From the NCBI RefSeq assembly GCF_022811605.1, contig NZ_CP094533.1, positions 1,984,001 to 2,048,000 of the forward strand: DNA of 64,000 bases, given 5' to 3'. A program made the position numbers and the translations under genes. The notes beneath the pieces are model-generated. The model did not search any database and was not told where the DNA came from. It saw only the letters and a list, made by a program, of their open reading frames with translations. Positions 45,804-54,114 of this stretch are shown here, piece by piece. The DNA comes from Agromyces soli. Lineage in GTDB: Bacteria > Actinomycetota > Actinomycetes > Actinomycetales > Microbacteriaceae. Within the stretch, counting starts at the first letter, position 1; the number at the start of each line of letters is the position of its first letter.

Positions 45804-47027
45804 GTGACTGCTACGGAAGCACCTCGCGGAACGGCGCAGGCGGAGCTCGCGGGCCCCGCCACCGCCGCCGGCCCCGGCGCGCTCGCCGGTCTCTCCAGCC
45901 GGAGCCGCGCCCTTCGCCCCTCGGGCAAGGTGCTCCCCGAGCACGCGCGCAGCCACAACCGGGCGCTCGTGCTGCAGACCCTCTACACGACCGGCGCGCA
46001 GAGCCGTGCCGACCTCGCCCGCGGCACCGGTCTCACCCGCGTCACGGTCTCCGACCTCGTGGCCGAGCTGATGGGCGAGGGCCTCGTGGTCGAACTCGGG
46101 CAGCGCGAGGACGCCCGGCCGGGGAAGCCCGCGACCCTCCTCGACGTCGCTCGCAGCGCGTTCCGCATCGTCGGGATCGACGTCTCCGGCCACCGCGTCG
46201 TCCGCGGCGCCGTGCTCGACCTCTCCGGCACGATCCTCGAGCGCGCCGAGTCGCCGCTCGGGGGCGCGACGGGGGAGCGGGCCTTCGAGCTCGTCGCCGA
46301 GCTCGCCGCCCGTCTCGTCGGACTCGCCACCGCACCCGTGCTCGGCGTCGGCATCGGCACCCCCGGTGTGGTCGACCCCCGCGGCACGGTGCGCTCGGCC
46401 CCAAACCTCGGCTGGGCCGACCTCCCGCTCCAGGCGCGGCTCTCCGCCCGCCTCGGCCTGGCGGTGCACGCCACCAACGACGCCAACGCCGCCGTGCTCG
46501 CCGAGCATGGCGCCGCCGAAGCCGACGACCTCATGCTGGTGAAGATCGGGCACGGCGTCGGTGCCGGGCTCATCGTCGGCGGGCGCCTCGTCACCGGATC
46601 GGGATTCGCCTCCGGTGAGATCGGGCACGTGGTCGTCGGCACCGACGGCGGCCCCCGCTGCGTCTGCGGCCGCGACGGCTGCCTCGAGGCCTGGCTGTCC
46701 GTGCCCCGCCTCACCGAACAGCTCGACGCCCTCGGCGCCGACGCCGACGAGGCGGCCCGAGACGACGTCCTCGCCGAGGCCGGCCGTCGGCTCGGCATCG
46801 TCCTCGCGCCCGTCGTGGGCGCCCTCGATCTGCCGGAGATCGTGCTCAGCGGTCCGGCTCACCTGCTCGACGGGCCGCTCATCGCGGCGGCCCTCGAAAC
46901 GCTCCGGAAGCGGACGATGGCGGAACAGACCCGCGATCTGAGGCTCCGGATGACCGCGCACGGGCAGGACATCGTCCTGCACGGCACGGCCGTCATGGTC
47001 CTGTCCGGAGAACTCGGGGTCTCGTAG
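45804..47027 (+). CDS. ROK-family transcriptional repressor (NagC-like)
   Basis: Regulator of 407 residues. An N-terminal winged helix-turn-helix covers about residues 50-110 (HNRALVLQTLYTTGAQSRAD, LARGTGLTRVTVSDLVAEL). The ROK sugar-binding part follows, with GIDVSGHRVVRGAVLDLSG, ATNDANAAVLAEHG, the zinc/sugar motif GEIGHVVV and CVCGRDGCLEAW. The kinase-like DxGxT phosphate loop is altered to DVSGHR, as in repressors. Placed first in an amino-sugar operon, it probably senses N-acetylglucosamine or its phosphate. Leaderless GTG start; the operator sits on its own promoter, so it should autoregulate. Confidence 0.9.
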   Translation: MTATEAPRGTAQAELAGPATAAGPGALAGLSSRSRALRPSGKVLPEHARSHNRALVLQTLYTTGAQSRADLARGTGLTRVTVSDLVAELMGEGLVVELGQREDARPGKPATLLDVARSAFRIVGIDVSGHRVVRGAVLDLSGTILERAESPLGGATGERAFELVAELAARLVGLATAPVLGVGIGTPGVVDPRGTVRSAPNLGWADLPLQARLSARLGLAVHATNDANAAVLAEHGAAEADDLMLVKIGHGVGAGLIVGGRLVTGSGFASGEIGHVVVGTDGGPRCVCGRDGCLEAWLSVPRLTEQLDALGADADEAARDDVLAEAGRRLGIVLAPVVGALDLPEIVLSGPAHLLDGPLIAAALETLRKRTMAEQTRDLRLRMTAHGQDIVLHGTAVMVLSGELGVS

Positions 47028-47092
47028 ACGAGCCCTCGCCCTGAGAGAACAGCGTCCTGCTGCTCCTTCACCCCCAGAAAGGAAACAACGCA

Positions 47093-48358
47093 ATGCGGAA
47101 ACTCGGCATCGTGGCCCTCGGCGCCGCTGCTGCGCTCACCCTCGCCGGCTGTGCCTCGGGAGACACCGGCGGCGGTTCCGACGAGAACGCCACCATCCGC
47201 GTGTGGCTCGTCGGCACCGACACGCCCGACACGGCTCGCGACTACCTGGTGAAGACCTTCGAAGAGGAGCACCCCGGCTCGAAGCTCGTCATCGAGGAGC
47301 AGGCCTGGGACGGCCTCGTCGACCGCCTCACCACGAGCCTCTCCGGCTCGGACAGCCCCGACGTGGTCGAGGTCGGCAACACGCAGGCCTCCGCCTTCAC
47401 CTCGGCGGGCGCGTTCCTCGACCTCACCGACCAGTACGAGGACCTCGGCGGCGACGACCTGCTGCCCGGCTTCGTCGAGGCCGGCACCTACGACGGCAAG
47501 TTCTACGCCGCCCCGCTCTACTCGGGCTCGCGCCTCGTGTTCTACAAGAAGGACGCCATGGAGGCGGCCGGCCAGACCGTGCCGACCACGCTCGACGAGT
47601 ACGTCGCCACCGGCGCGGCCCTCGCGAAGGCGAACCCCGGCAAGTCGGGCATCTGGTGGCCCGGTCAGGACTGGCGCAACGCGCTCCCCTTCATCTGGGA
47701 GAACGGCGGCGAGGTCGCGGTCCCGGACGGCGACAAGTGGGACGCGCAGCTGAGCTCGCCCGAGTCGGTCAAGGGCCTCGAAGAGGTCCAGCAGGCCATG
47801 GCCACCGCCTCGGTCGCGCCGAAGGACGCGAACGAGACCAGCCCTGAGGTCGGCTTCTGCGACGGCACCACGCTGCAGCTCTCGGCCCCGAGCTGGGTCA
47901 AGTTCTCGATCCTCGCTCCGGTCGACGCCGAGGCGCCCGGCTGCCCCGACCAGGAGGCCAACCTCGGCGTCTACGCCCTCCCGGGCAAGGACGGCGGCGC
48001 GGCGCAGGTCTTCGCCGGCGGCTCGAACATCGGCGTCTCGGCCAAGTCGGCTCACCCCGAGCTCGCGGTCGACGCGCTGAAGATCATCCTCTCGGACGAG
48101 TTCCAGACGATCTACGCCGAGGGCGGCCTGGTTCCGGCCAAGCTCTCCCTGGCCGACAAGCTCGGCACCGACGAGGTCGCGCAGGCGATCGCCGCCGCGG
48201 CCGGCAACGCGAAGCTCACGCCGGCCTCGCCGCGCTGGGCCGACGTCGAGGCCGCGCGCATCCTCGAGGACCTCTTCGTGAACATCGCCCAGGGCGGCGA
48301 CGTGAAGAGCCTCGCCGAGGAGGCGGACAAGCAGATCGAGGACATCCTCAACAGCTAG
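47093..48358 (+). CDS. Sugar ABC transporter substrate-binding lipoprotein
   Basis: Extracellular solute-binding protein of 421 residues. A lipoprotein signal peptide ends in the lipobox LAGC at residue ~20, so it is anchored outside the membrane. The mature part is a family 1 (sugar) binding protein: IRVWLVGTDTPDTARDYLVK, SDSPDVVEVGNTQASAF, LYSGSRLVFYKKDAMEAAG and GGSNIGVSAKSAH. The operon context (GH3 hexosaminidase, ROK kinase, nagB) suggests chitobiose or N-acetylglucosamine as ligand, like DasA/NgcE systems. AAAGGAAA precedes the ATG. Strong hairpins follow the gene. Confidence 0.92.
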   Translation: MRKLGIVALGAAAALTLAGCASGDTGGGSDENATIRVWLVGTDTPDTARDYLVKTFEEEHPGSKLVIEEQAWDGLVDRLTTSLSGSDSPDVVEVGNTQASAFTSAGAFLDLTDQYEDLGGDDLLPGFVEAGTYDGKFYAAPLYSGSRLVFYKKDAMEAAGQTVPTTLDEYVATGAALAKANPGKSGIWWPGQDWRNALPFIWENGGEVAVPDGDKWDAQLSSPESVKGLEEVQQAMATASVAPKDANETSPEVGFCDGTTLQLSAPSWVKFSILAPVDAEAPGCPDQEANLGVYALPGKDGGAAQVFAGGSNIGVSAKSAHPELAVDALKIILSDEFQTIYAEGGLVPAKLSLADKLGTDEVAQAIAAAAGNAKLTPASPRWADVEAARILEDLFVNIAQGGDVKSLAEEADKQIEDILNS

Positions 48359-48368
48359 TCGGCTCCCC

Positions 48369-48478
48369 ACCGACGAAGCGAGTCGGTACCCGCCGACTGC
48401 GCGGTGCCGCGGGCTCCATTCCTCCGCGGCACCGCACCCGACCGGGGTCGGCGACGACCACACACGTCGCCGGCCCCG
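48369..48478 (+). promoter_or_regulatory. Three consecutive hairpins between binding protein and permease genes
   Basis: Stems: 48369-48374 with 48382-48387 (6 bp); 48401-48412 with 48424-48435 (12 bp, perfect); 48443-48456 with 48465-48478 (14 bp, one G-U). They sit inside the operon with no new promoter visible, and most likely protect the upstream mRNA end and reduce read-through, making more binding protein than permease. Confidence 0.7.
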
Positions 48479-48540
48479 TTCCCCGGGGGCGAGACCCGAA
48501 CCCGCCCCCGGACTTCCCTCGATCTTTCAGGAGTACCAGC

Positions 48541-49533
48541 ATGACCACGGTCGATCAGGACCTCGAGCCGGCCGCCCCGAGCGCCGTCGAGGGCGAACGG
48601 CTCATCGCACCGGGCGGGGGCAAGCCGCAGCGTCGCGGCCGTCGCACCGCCGGCTTCACCCCCTACGCGCTCATCACGCCGGCCATCATCGTGCTGGCGG
48701 CGATCGTCGGCTGGCCGCTCGTCCAGCTGATCATCACGTCCTTCCAGGAGTTCGGCCGGGCCCAGGTCTTCGGCGCCCCGCCGAGCTGGGTCTGGTTCGA
48801 CAACTACATCGACGTCTTCACCGATCCGGTCTTCTACGGCGTGCTCGGCCGCACCCTCCTGTTCGCCGGCGCGTGCGTGCTGGTGACGATGGTGCTGAGC
48901 ACGCTCATCGCCCTCATGCTCGTGCGCCTGCCCAAGGGCTTCCGCATGCTCCTCACCGTGGGCATGCTCCTCGCCTGGGCGATGCCGGCCCTCACCGCCA
49001 CCATCGTGTGGGGCTGGATGTTCGACACGGCGTACGGCGTCATCAACTACGCCCTCGTGAACTGGTTCGGCCTCGCCGAGTTCGATCAGCACCAGTGGCT
49101 CATCAACCCGCTGAGCTTCTTCATGGTCGCGGGCATCATCGTCGTCTGGGGCGCCGTGCCGTTCGCGGCGTTCACCCTCTACGCGGGCCTCACGCAGGTG
49201 CCCGGCGAGGTGCTCGAGGCCGCCCAGCTCGACGGCGCAGGCGGCTTCGCCCGGTTCCGGCTGATCATCTTCCCCTACTTGAAGCCGATCTTCATGATCG
49301 TCACGATGCTGCAGGTGATCTGGGACCTCAAGGTGTTCACGCAGATCTTCGCGCTGCAGGACATCGGCGGCATCCGCGCCCAGACCAACACGCTCGGCGT
49401 GTACATCTACCAGACCTCGATCGCCGGCGGCGACTTCGGCCACGGCGGTGCGATCGCCGTCATCACCGCGGTCCTGCTGATGGCGATCTCCATCTACTAC
49501 ATCCGTCAGGTACTCAAGGAGGAGGAGCTGTGA
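48541..49533 (+). CDS. Sugar ABC transporter permease (MalF type)
   Basis: Membrane subunit of 330 residues with six helices after a ~35-residue cytosolic N-terminus (first helix YALITPAIIVLAAIVGWPL). The EAA coupling loop reads EVLEAAQLDGAGGFARFRLI. It pairs with the permease at 49530, which overlaps by 4 nt. AGGAG lies upstream of the ATG. No gene for an ATP-binding subunit is in the operon, so a shared MsiK-type ATPase encoded elsewhere is expected. Confidence 0.93.
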   Translation: MTTVDQDLEPAAPSAVEGERLIAPGGGKPQRRGRRTAGFTPYALITPAIIVLAAIVGWPLVQLIITSFQEFGRAQVFGAPPSWVWFDNYIDVFTDPVFYGVLGRTLLFAGACVLVTMVLSTLIALMLVRLPKGFRMLLTVGMLLAWAMPALTATIVWGWMFDTAYGVINYALVNWFGLAEFDQHQWLINPLSFFMVAGIIVVWGAVPFAAFTLYAGLTQVPGEVLEAAQLDGAGGFARFRLIIFPYLKPIFMIVTMLQVIWDLKVFTQIFALQDIGGIRAQTNTLGVYIYQTSIAGGDFGHGGAIAVITAVLLMAISIYYIRQVLKEEEL

Positions 49534-50444
49534 GCGCCGCCGTCACCCCGACCACCCGCGCGGTCACCGCGCCCGGCTCGCTCGATCGCGCCCGGCGCGG
49601 CGGCGGCCGCCGCCGGGTCACGACGTGGCTGCTCTCGGCGCTCTCCGTCGTGCTGTTCGTGCTGTTCGTGTTCCCCGTGTACTGGATGGTGAACACCTCC
49701 TTCCAGCCGAACAACGACGTGCGCGGCTCCGACGTGCACTTCTTCCCGGACAACTTCACGCTCCGCAACTACGAGACGGTCATCTTCGACCCGGGCCGCA
49801 CGCCCTTCCTCCCCGCGGCGGCGAACTCGCTCGTCGTCACGCTGCTGACGGTGATCATCGCGCTCGTCTTCGCCTTTCTCGCCTCGGTCGCCGTCACCCG
49901 GTTCCGCTTCAAGAGCCGCCGGGCGTTCATCCTGACGATCCTCGTCATCCAGATGATCCCCGGCGAGGCGATGATCGTCTCCGTGTTCCGCGTCATCGAC
50001 GGCTGGCAGCTGCTGAACACGATCGCGGGCCTCACGATCGTGTACATCGCGACCGTGCTGCCGTTCACCATCTGGACGCTGCGCGGCTTCGTGAACGGCG
50101 TGCCCGTCGAACTCGAGGAGGCCGCCATGATCGACGGCTGTTCGAGAGCCGGCGCCTTCTGGCGGGTCACCTTCCCGCTGCTCGCCCCCGGCCTCATCGC
50201 GACCGGCGTCTTCGGCTTCATCCAGGCGTGGAACGAGTTCATCATGGCGCTCGTGCTGAACGCCCGCCCGGAGATGATGACGCTGCCCGTGTGGCTGCGC
50301 ACCTTCCTCGTCGCGAACGGCACCACGAACTGGGCCGGCATCATGGCCGGTTCGACGCTGATGGCGATCCCCGTCATCGTCTTCTTCCTCATCGTGCAGG
50401 GGCGGATGACGAGCGGACTCGTGAGCGGAGCCGTCAAGGGATGA
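49530..50444 (+). CDS. Carbohydrate ABC transporter permease (MalG type)
   Basis: Second permease subunit of 304 residues with six helices; WLLSALSVVLFVLFVFPVYW is the first. The EAA loop is ELEEAAMIDGCSRAGAFWRV, and the C-terminus MTSGLVSGAVKG is the usual MalG-like end. GTG 49530 overlaps the first permease stop as GTGA and follows GGAGGAG. Together with the lipoprotein at 47093 it should form the importer for the sugars handled by the downstream enzymes. Confidence 0.93.
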   Translation: MSAAVTPTTRAVTAPGSLDRARRGGGRRRVTTWLLSALSVVLFVLFVFPVYWMVNTSFQPNNDVRGSDVHFFPDNFTLRNYETVIFDPGRTPFLPAAANSLVVTLLTVIIALVFAFLASVAVTRFRFKSRRAFILTILVIQMIPGEAMIVSVFRVIDGWQLLNTIAGLTIVYIATVLPFTIWTLRGFVNGVPVELEEAAMIDGCSRAGAFWRVTFPLLAPGLIATGVFGFIQAWNEFIMALVLNARPEMMTLPVWLRTFLVANGTTNWAGIMAGSTLMAIPVIVFFLIVQGRMTSGLVSGAVKG

Positions 50445-51946
50445 GCGAGCAGATCCGACCCGACGCGGCCGAGACGCTGCGCCGGGACATCCTGACGACC
50501 CTGCTTCCGGGCTTCGACGGACCCGTGGCGCCCGAGTGGCTGCTGCGCCGGCTCCGCGACGGGCTCGGCGGCGTGTGCCTCTTCGGCATGAACGTCGACG
50601 GCCCGGAGCAGCTGGCCGCGTTGAACGCCTCGCTCCGCGAGGCGAACCCCGCCGCCGTGATCGCGATCGACGAGGAGGGCGGCGACGTCACCCGCCTCTT
50701 CTACGACCGCGGGGCGCCCTACCCTGGCAACGCCCTGCTCGGCCGGCTCGACGACGTCGCCCTCACCGAGGGGGTCGCCCGGGCGGTCGGCGAGGCGCTC
50801 GCCGCGACCGGCTGCACGCTCGCCTTCGCCCCGGACGCCGACGCGAACTCCGATCCGGATAACCCGGTCATCGGCGTGCGCAGCTTCGGCAGCGACCCCG
50901 AGCTCGTCGCCAGGCACACCGCGGCGTGGGTGCGCGGCATCCAGTCCACGGGCGTCGCCGCCAGCGCGAAGCACTTCCCGGGGCACGGCGACACCGCGAC
51001 GGACTCGCACCTCGCGCTGCCCGTCGTCGACGTCGACCTCGAGACGCTGCGCTCGCGCGAGCTCGTGCCGTTCCGGGCGGCCGTGGCCGCGGGCACCGCG
51101 ACGATCATGACGAGCCACATCCTGCTCCCGCAGCTCGATGCGGAGAACCCGGCCACCCTCTCCCCGCACATCCTGCATCGCCTGCTCCGCGGGGAGCTGG
51201 GCTTCGAGGGCGTCATCGTGACCGATGCCCTCGACATGCAGGGGGCGAGCGGCGTGCACGGCATCCCGGAGGCGGCCGTGCGCGCCCTCGCCGCCGGCTG
51301 CGACCTGCTCTGCATCGGCTCGGACAACGACGACGCCGAGCTGGAGTCGATCGTCGTCGCGGTCGAGGCCGCGGTCGCCGAGGGACGAGTCGGCGCCGAT
51401 CGGATCGCCGAGGCCGCGGCCCGAGTGCGGGCCCTCGCCGAGCTGCCGCTCGCCGTCGAGGCGGTGGCCGGGCGGATGCCCGAGCCGAGCGAGCTCGTGC
51501 CGGCGTTCGAGATCTCGGCGGCCGCTGCGGCGGTGCTCGCCGGCGGGGTGGGGACCGTGGTGCGCGTCGAGACCGAGGCGAACATCGCCATCGGCGAGGC
51601 GCCGTGGGGCGTGTTCGCCGCGGAGGCCGAGGCGGCGCGGCCGGGCTGGGTCAGCCTCGCCCGACGCGAACGGCTCGCCGACGGCGAAGCCGAGCCGGAC
51701 TGGGCGGCGCTCCCCGGGCCCGTGCTCGTCATCGGCAAGGATCTGCACCGGCACGACTTCGCCCGCCGGGCGATCGACGCGCTGCGGGCCCTGCGGCCCG
51801 ACGTCGTCGCCCTCGACATGGGCTGGCCGTCGGACGACCGGCGCTACGCAGACGTCGCCACCTTCGGGGCTTCGCGCCTCGTCGGCGACGCCGTGATCGG
51901 GCTCGTCGAGGAGGCGGGCCGGGCGACGCCCGCGAGCTTCGCGTGA
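50441..51946 (+). CDS. Glycoside hydrolase family 3, NagZ-like beta-N-acetylhexosaminidase
   Basis: Hydrolase of 501 residues. The GH3 N-terminal barrel has AIDEEGGDVTRLFYDRGAPY, the NagZ loop SAKHFPGHGDTATDSH (~174) whose Asp-His dyad is the acid/base, and the nucleophile Asp at ~260 in VTDALDMQGA. The last ~150 residues form a second, less conserved domain. There is no signal peptide, so it acts in the cytosol, presumably on imported N,N'-diacetylchitobiose or wall fragments to release N-acetylglucosamine for the kinase that follows. ATGA and GTGA overlaps link it to both neighbours. Confidence 0.92.
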   Translation: MSEQIRPDAAETLRRDILTTLLPGFDGPVAPEWLLRRLRDGLGGVCLFGMNVDGPEQLAALNASLREANPAAVIAIDEEGGDVTRLFYDRGAPYPGNALLGRLDDVALTEGVARAVGEALAATGCTLAFAPDADANSDPDNPVIGVRSFGSDPELVARHTAAWVRGIQSTGVAASAKHFPGHGDTATDSHLALPVVDVDLETLRSRELVPFRAAVAAGTATIMTSHILLPQLDAENPATLSPHILHRLLRGELGFEGVIVTDALDMQGASGVHGIPEAAVRALAAGCDLLCIGSDNDDAELESIVVAVEAAVAEGRVGADRIAEAAARVRALAELPLAVEAVAGRMPEPSELVPAFEISAAAAAVLAGGVGTVVRVETEANIAIGEAPWGVFAAEAEAARPGWVSLARRERLADGEAEPDWAALPGPVLVIGKDLHRHDFARRAIDALRALRPDVVALDMGWPSDDRRYADVATFGASRLVGDAVIGLVEEAGRATPASFA

Positions 51947-52866
51947 GGCTCGGCATCGACATCGGCGGCACGAAGACCGCCGCCATCGCCCTGGATGAGG
52001 CGGACGCGCTCAGCGAGATGCTGCGCATCCCGACCGCGATCGGCGCGGAGGGCGTCCTCGAGACGGCCGTCGCGACCGCGGAACGGATGCGGGAGCTCGC
52101 GGGCGCCCCCGTCGGCGGCTTCAGCTCGATCGGCATCGGCATCCCCGGCACGGTCGACACGAGCACCGGCCGGGTCGCGCACGCGGTCAACCTCGGTGTC
52201 GAGGGGCTCGACCTGGGACCGCGTCTGAGCGACCGGCTGGGCGTGGAGGTCCGCGTCGAGAACGATGTGAAGGCGGCAGCCCTCGGCGCGCAGCACCTGC
52301 TCGCGGCGAGCGGCGAGGCGCCGCGCTCCATGGCCTACGTGAACCTCGGCACGGGGCTCGCCGCCGGCATCCTCCAGGACGGCGTGCTGCTGCGCGGCGC
52401 GAGCGGCGTCGCAGGCGAGGTCGGGCACGTCCCGGTCGACCCGGGCGGGGTTCGCTGCGCCTGCGGGCAGCGCGGATGCCTCGAGACCGCCGCGTCGGGA
52501 TCCGCCATCGCGAGGATGTGGCCGAGCCGGCATCCGCTGCCCGCGCTGGAGCTCTTCGACGCCGCCGACGCCGGCGACGAGCGCGCACTGGAGGTGCGCG
52601 ATCGCTTCCTCTCGGGCGTCGCGGCGACCGTTCGAACCCTCGTGCTGACCGCGGACGTGGAGCAACTCGTCATCGGCGGCGGGCTCGCCGCGCTCGGTGG
52701 CCGACTCGAGGCGGGCGTGCACCGTATCCTGGGGGAGTGGTCCGCCGAATCGGCGTTCCTCGACTCTCTGGACCTCGCCCGACGGGTGCGGGTCATCCCC
52801 CTCGGATTCCCCGCGGCCGCTGTCGGCGCCGCGCTCGTAGGAGAACAGCTATGGCCGAAGTCGTGA
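51943..52866 (+). CDS. ROK-family sugar kinase (probable N-acetylglucosamine kinase)
   Basis: Kinase of 307 residues. The phosphate loop is GIDIGGTKTAAIALDE at the N-terminus, followed by GIGIPGTVD, VENDVKAAALG with the catalytic Asp, GEVGHVPVDPGG and the zinc motif CACGQRGCLE. Unlike the repressor at 45804 it has no DNA-binding domain. In this operon it should phosphorylate the free N-acetylglucosamine made by the GH3 enzyme. GTG overlaps the GH3 stop, and its 3' end overlaps nagB by 16 bases. Confidence 0.9.
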   Translation: MRLGIDIGGTKTAAIALDEADALSEMLRIPTAIGAEGVLETAVATAERMRELAGAPVGGFSSIGIGIPGTVDTSTGRVAHAVNLGVEGLDLGPRLSDRLGVEVRVENDVKAAALGAQHLLAASGEAPRSMAYVNLGTGLAAGILQDGVLLRGASGVAGEVGHVPVDPGGVRCACGQRGCLETAASGSAIARMWPSRHPLPALELFDAADAGDERALEVRDRFLSGVAATVRTLVLTADVEQLVIGGGLAALGGRLEAGVHRILGEWSAESAFLDSLDLARRVRVIPLGFPAAAVGAALVGEQLWPKS

Positions 52867-53636
52867 TCGTCTCCGACCAGGACGCCGCGGGCGCCCTGGT
52901 CGCCGATGCCATCGTGCAGCTCATCCGTCGCACGCCCGACGCGGTGCTCGGGCTCGCGACCGGCTCGACCCCGCTCGCCACCTACCGGGCCCTCGCGGCG
53001 CGCATCGAGGCCGACGGTCTCGACGTGCGCGGCGTGCGCGGCTTCGCGCTCGACGAGTACGTCGGGCTGCCCGCCGGCCACCCCGAAAGCTACCGAGCGG
53101 TGATCACGCGAGAGGTCGTCGAGCCGCTCGGGCTCACCCCGGAGCTCGTGCGCGTGCCCAACGGCGACCCGGCCGAGGTGCAGCACGCCGGCGCGGACTA
53201 CGAGGCGGCGATCACGGCCTCGGGCGGCGTGGACCTGCAGATCCTCGGCATCGGCCGCACGGGGCACATCGGCTTCAACGAGCCGGGATCGTCCCTGGCC
53301 TCCCTCACCCGCGTGAAGACGCTCACCGAGCCGACGCGGGCCGACAACGCCCGCTTCTTCGACTCGCCCGACGACGTGCCCATGCACTGCATCACGCAGG
53401 GCATCGGCACGATCCTGCGCGCGAAGCACCTCGTCCTCCTCGCCTTCGGCGAGGCCAAGGCCGACGCGGTCGCCGCAGCGGTCGAGGGGCCGGTCTCGGC
53501 GAGCCAGCCCGGTTCGGCGATCCAGCTGCACCCGCACGCCACCGTCGTGGTCGACGAGGCGGCGGCGTCGAAGCTGCAGCAGACGGCGTACTACCGGCAC
53601 GCCTGGGCGAACAAGCCGGCCTGGCAGGGCATCTAA
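52851..53636 (+). CDS. nagB: Glucosamine-6-phosphate deaminase
   Basis: Converts glucosamine 6-phosphate to fructose 6-phosphate and ammonia; 261 residues. GLATGSTPLATYRAL binds phosphate, FALDEYVGL holds the catalytic Asp, and GIGRTGHIGFNEPGS the catalytic His and Glu. PMHCITQGIGTIL and the C-terminal QQTAYYRHAW are also typical. ATG 52851 has GGAGAA upstream and lies inside the kinase gene's end. It closes the plus-strand operon; the deacetylase nagA that should feed it is encoded 5 kb away on the other strand. Confidence 0.96.
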   Translation: MAEVVIVSDQDAAGALVADAIVQLIRRTPDAVLGLATGSTPLATYRALAARIEADGLDVRGVRGFALDEYVGLPAGHPESYRAVITREVVEPLGLTPELVRVPNGDPAEVQHAGADYEAAITASGGVDLQILGIGRTGHIGFNEPGSSLASLTRVKTLTEPTRADNARFFDSPDDVPMHCITQGIGTILRAKHLVLLAFGEAKADAVAAAVEGPVSASQPGSAIQLHPHATVVVDEAAASKLQQTAYYRHAWANKPAWQGI

Positions 53637-53682
53637 CCGCGGGCGGTCAGCCTCGCGCCTTCGTGCGCCCGGTGCGCCCGGC

Positions 53683-54045
53683 TCAGGCGCTGAACTCCCG
53701 GCGGCCGTTGATCACGCCGCTCACGGCCGCGACGACGGCGAACACGATCGCGACGATCGGCTGTCCCATCACCCACCAGGCGATCGCGGCGGAGGAGAAC
53801 ACGGCGATCTCGACGAGCGCCTTCACGAACGGATCGACCGCGAACACCGCCTTGGGCGACCGGAACAGCGCCCAGAGCAGGATCGCGAAGAGCGGGGCGC
53901 CGATGCCGATCAGCACACCGGGCCAGGGAAGCGGGAACGCGGTGAAGCCGAAGATGCCGAGCGTGACGATCGCGAAGAGCTCGAGGACGAAGCGGAGCAG
54001 GTCGTTGAAGCCGATCTTCGGTTGGGCGGTGCTGGGGGCGTTCAC
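53683..54045 (-). CDS. YrdB-like DUF2568 membrane protein
   Basis: Small membrane protein of 120 residues with four hydrophobic segments: LLRFVLELFAIVTLGIFGFT, GVLIGIGAPLFAILLWALFR, VEIAVFSSAAIAWWVMG and PIVAIVFAVVAAVSGVI. FRSPKAVFAVDP in the middle is a family mark of DUF2568. Function unknown. GTG 54045 lies eight bases after a -10 box and is preferred over GTG 54069, which lies upstream of that box. Confidence 0.8.
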   Translation of the reverse strand: MNAPSTAQPKIGFNDLLRFVLELFAIVTLGIFGFTAFPLPWPGVLIGIGAPLFAILLWALFRSPKAVFAVDPFVKALVEIAVFSSAAIAWWVMGQPIVAIVFAVVAAVSGVINGRREFSA

Positions 54046-54053
54046 GACGTTCA

Positions 54054-54059
54054 AGCCTA
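54054..54059 (-). promoter_or_regulatory. -10 box TAGGCT for the DUF2568 gene (leaderless)
   Basis: On the minus strand TAGGCT lies eight bases before GTG 54045 and decides that start. Confidence 0.5.
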
Positions 54060-54114
54060 GTCGCGCCACGAGGCATCCGCGGCCAGTCCGGCCGGACTCC
54101 TGCGGCGCGCGAGC

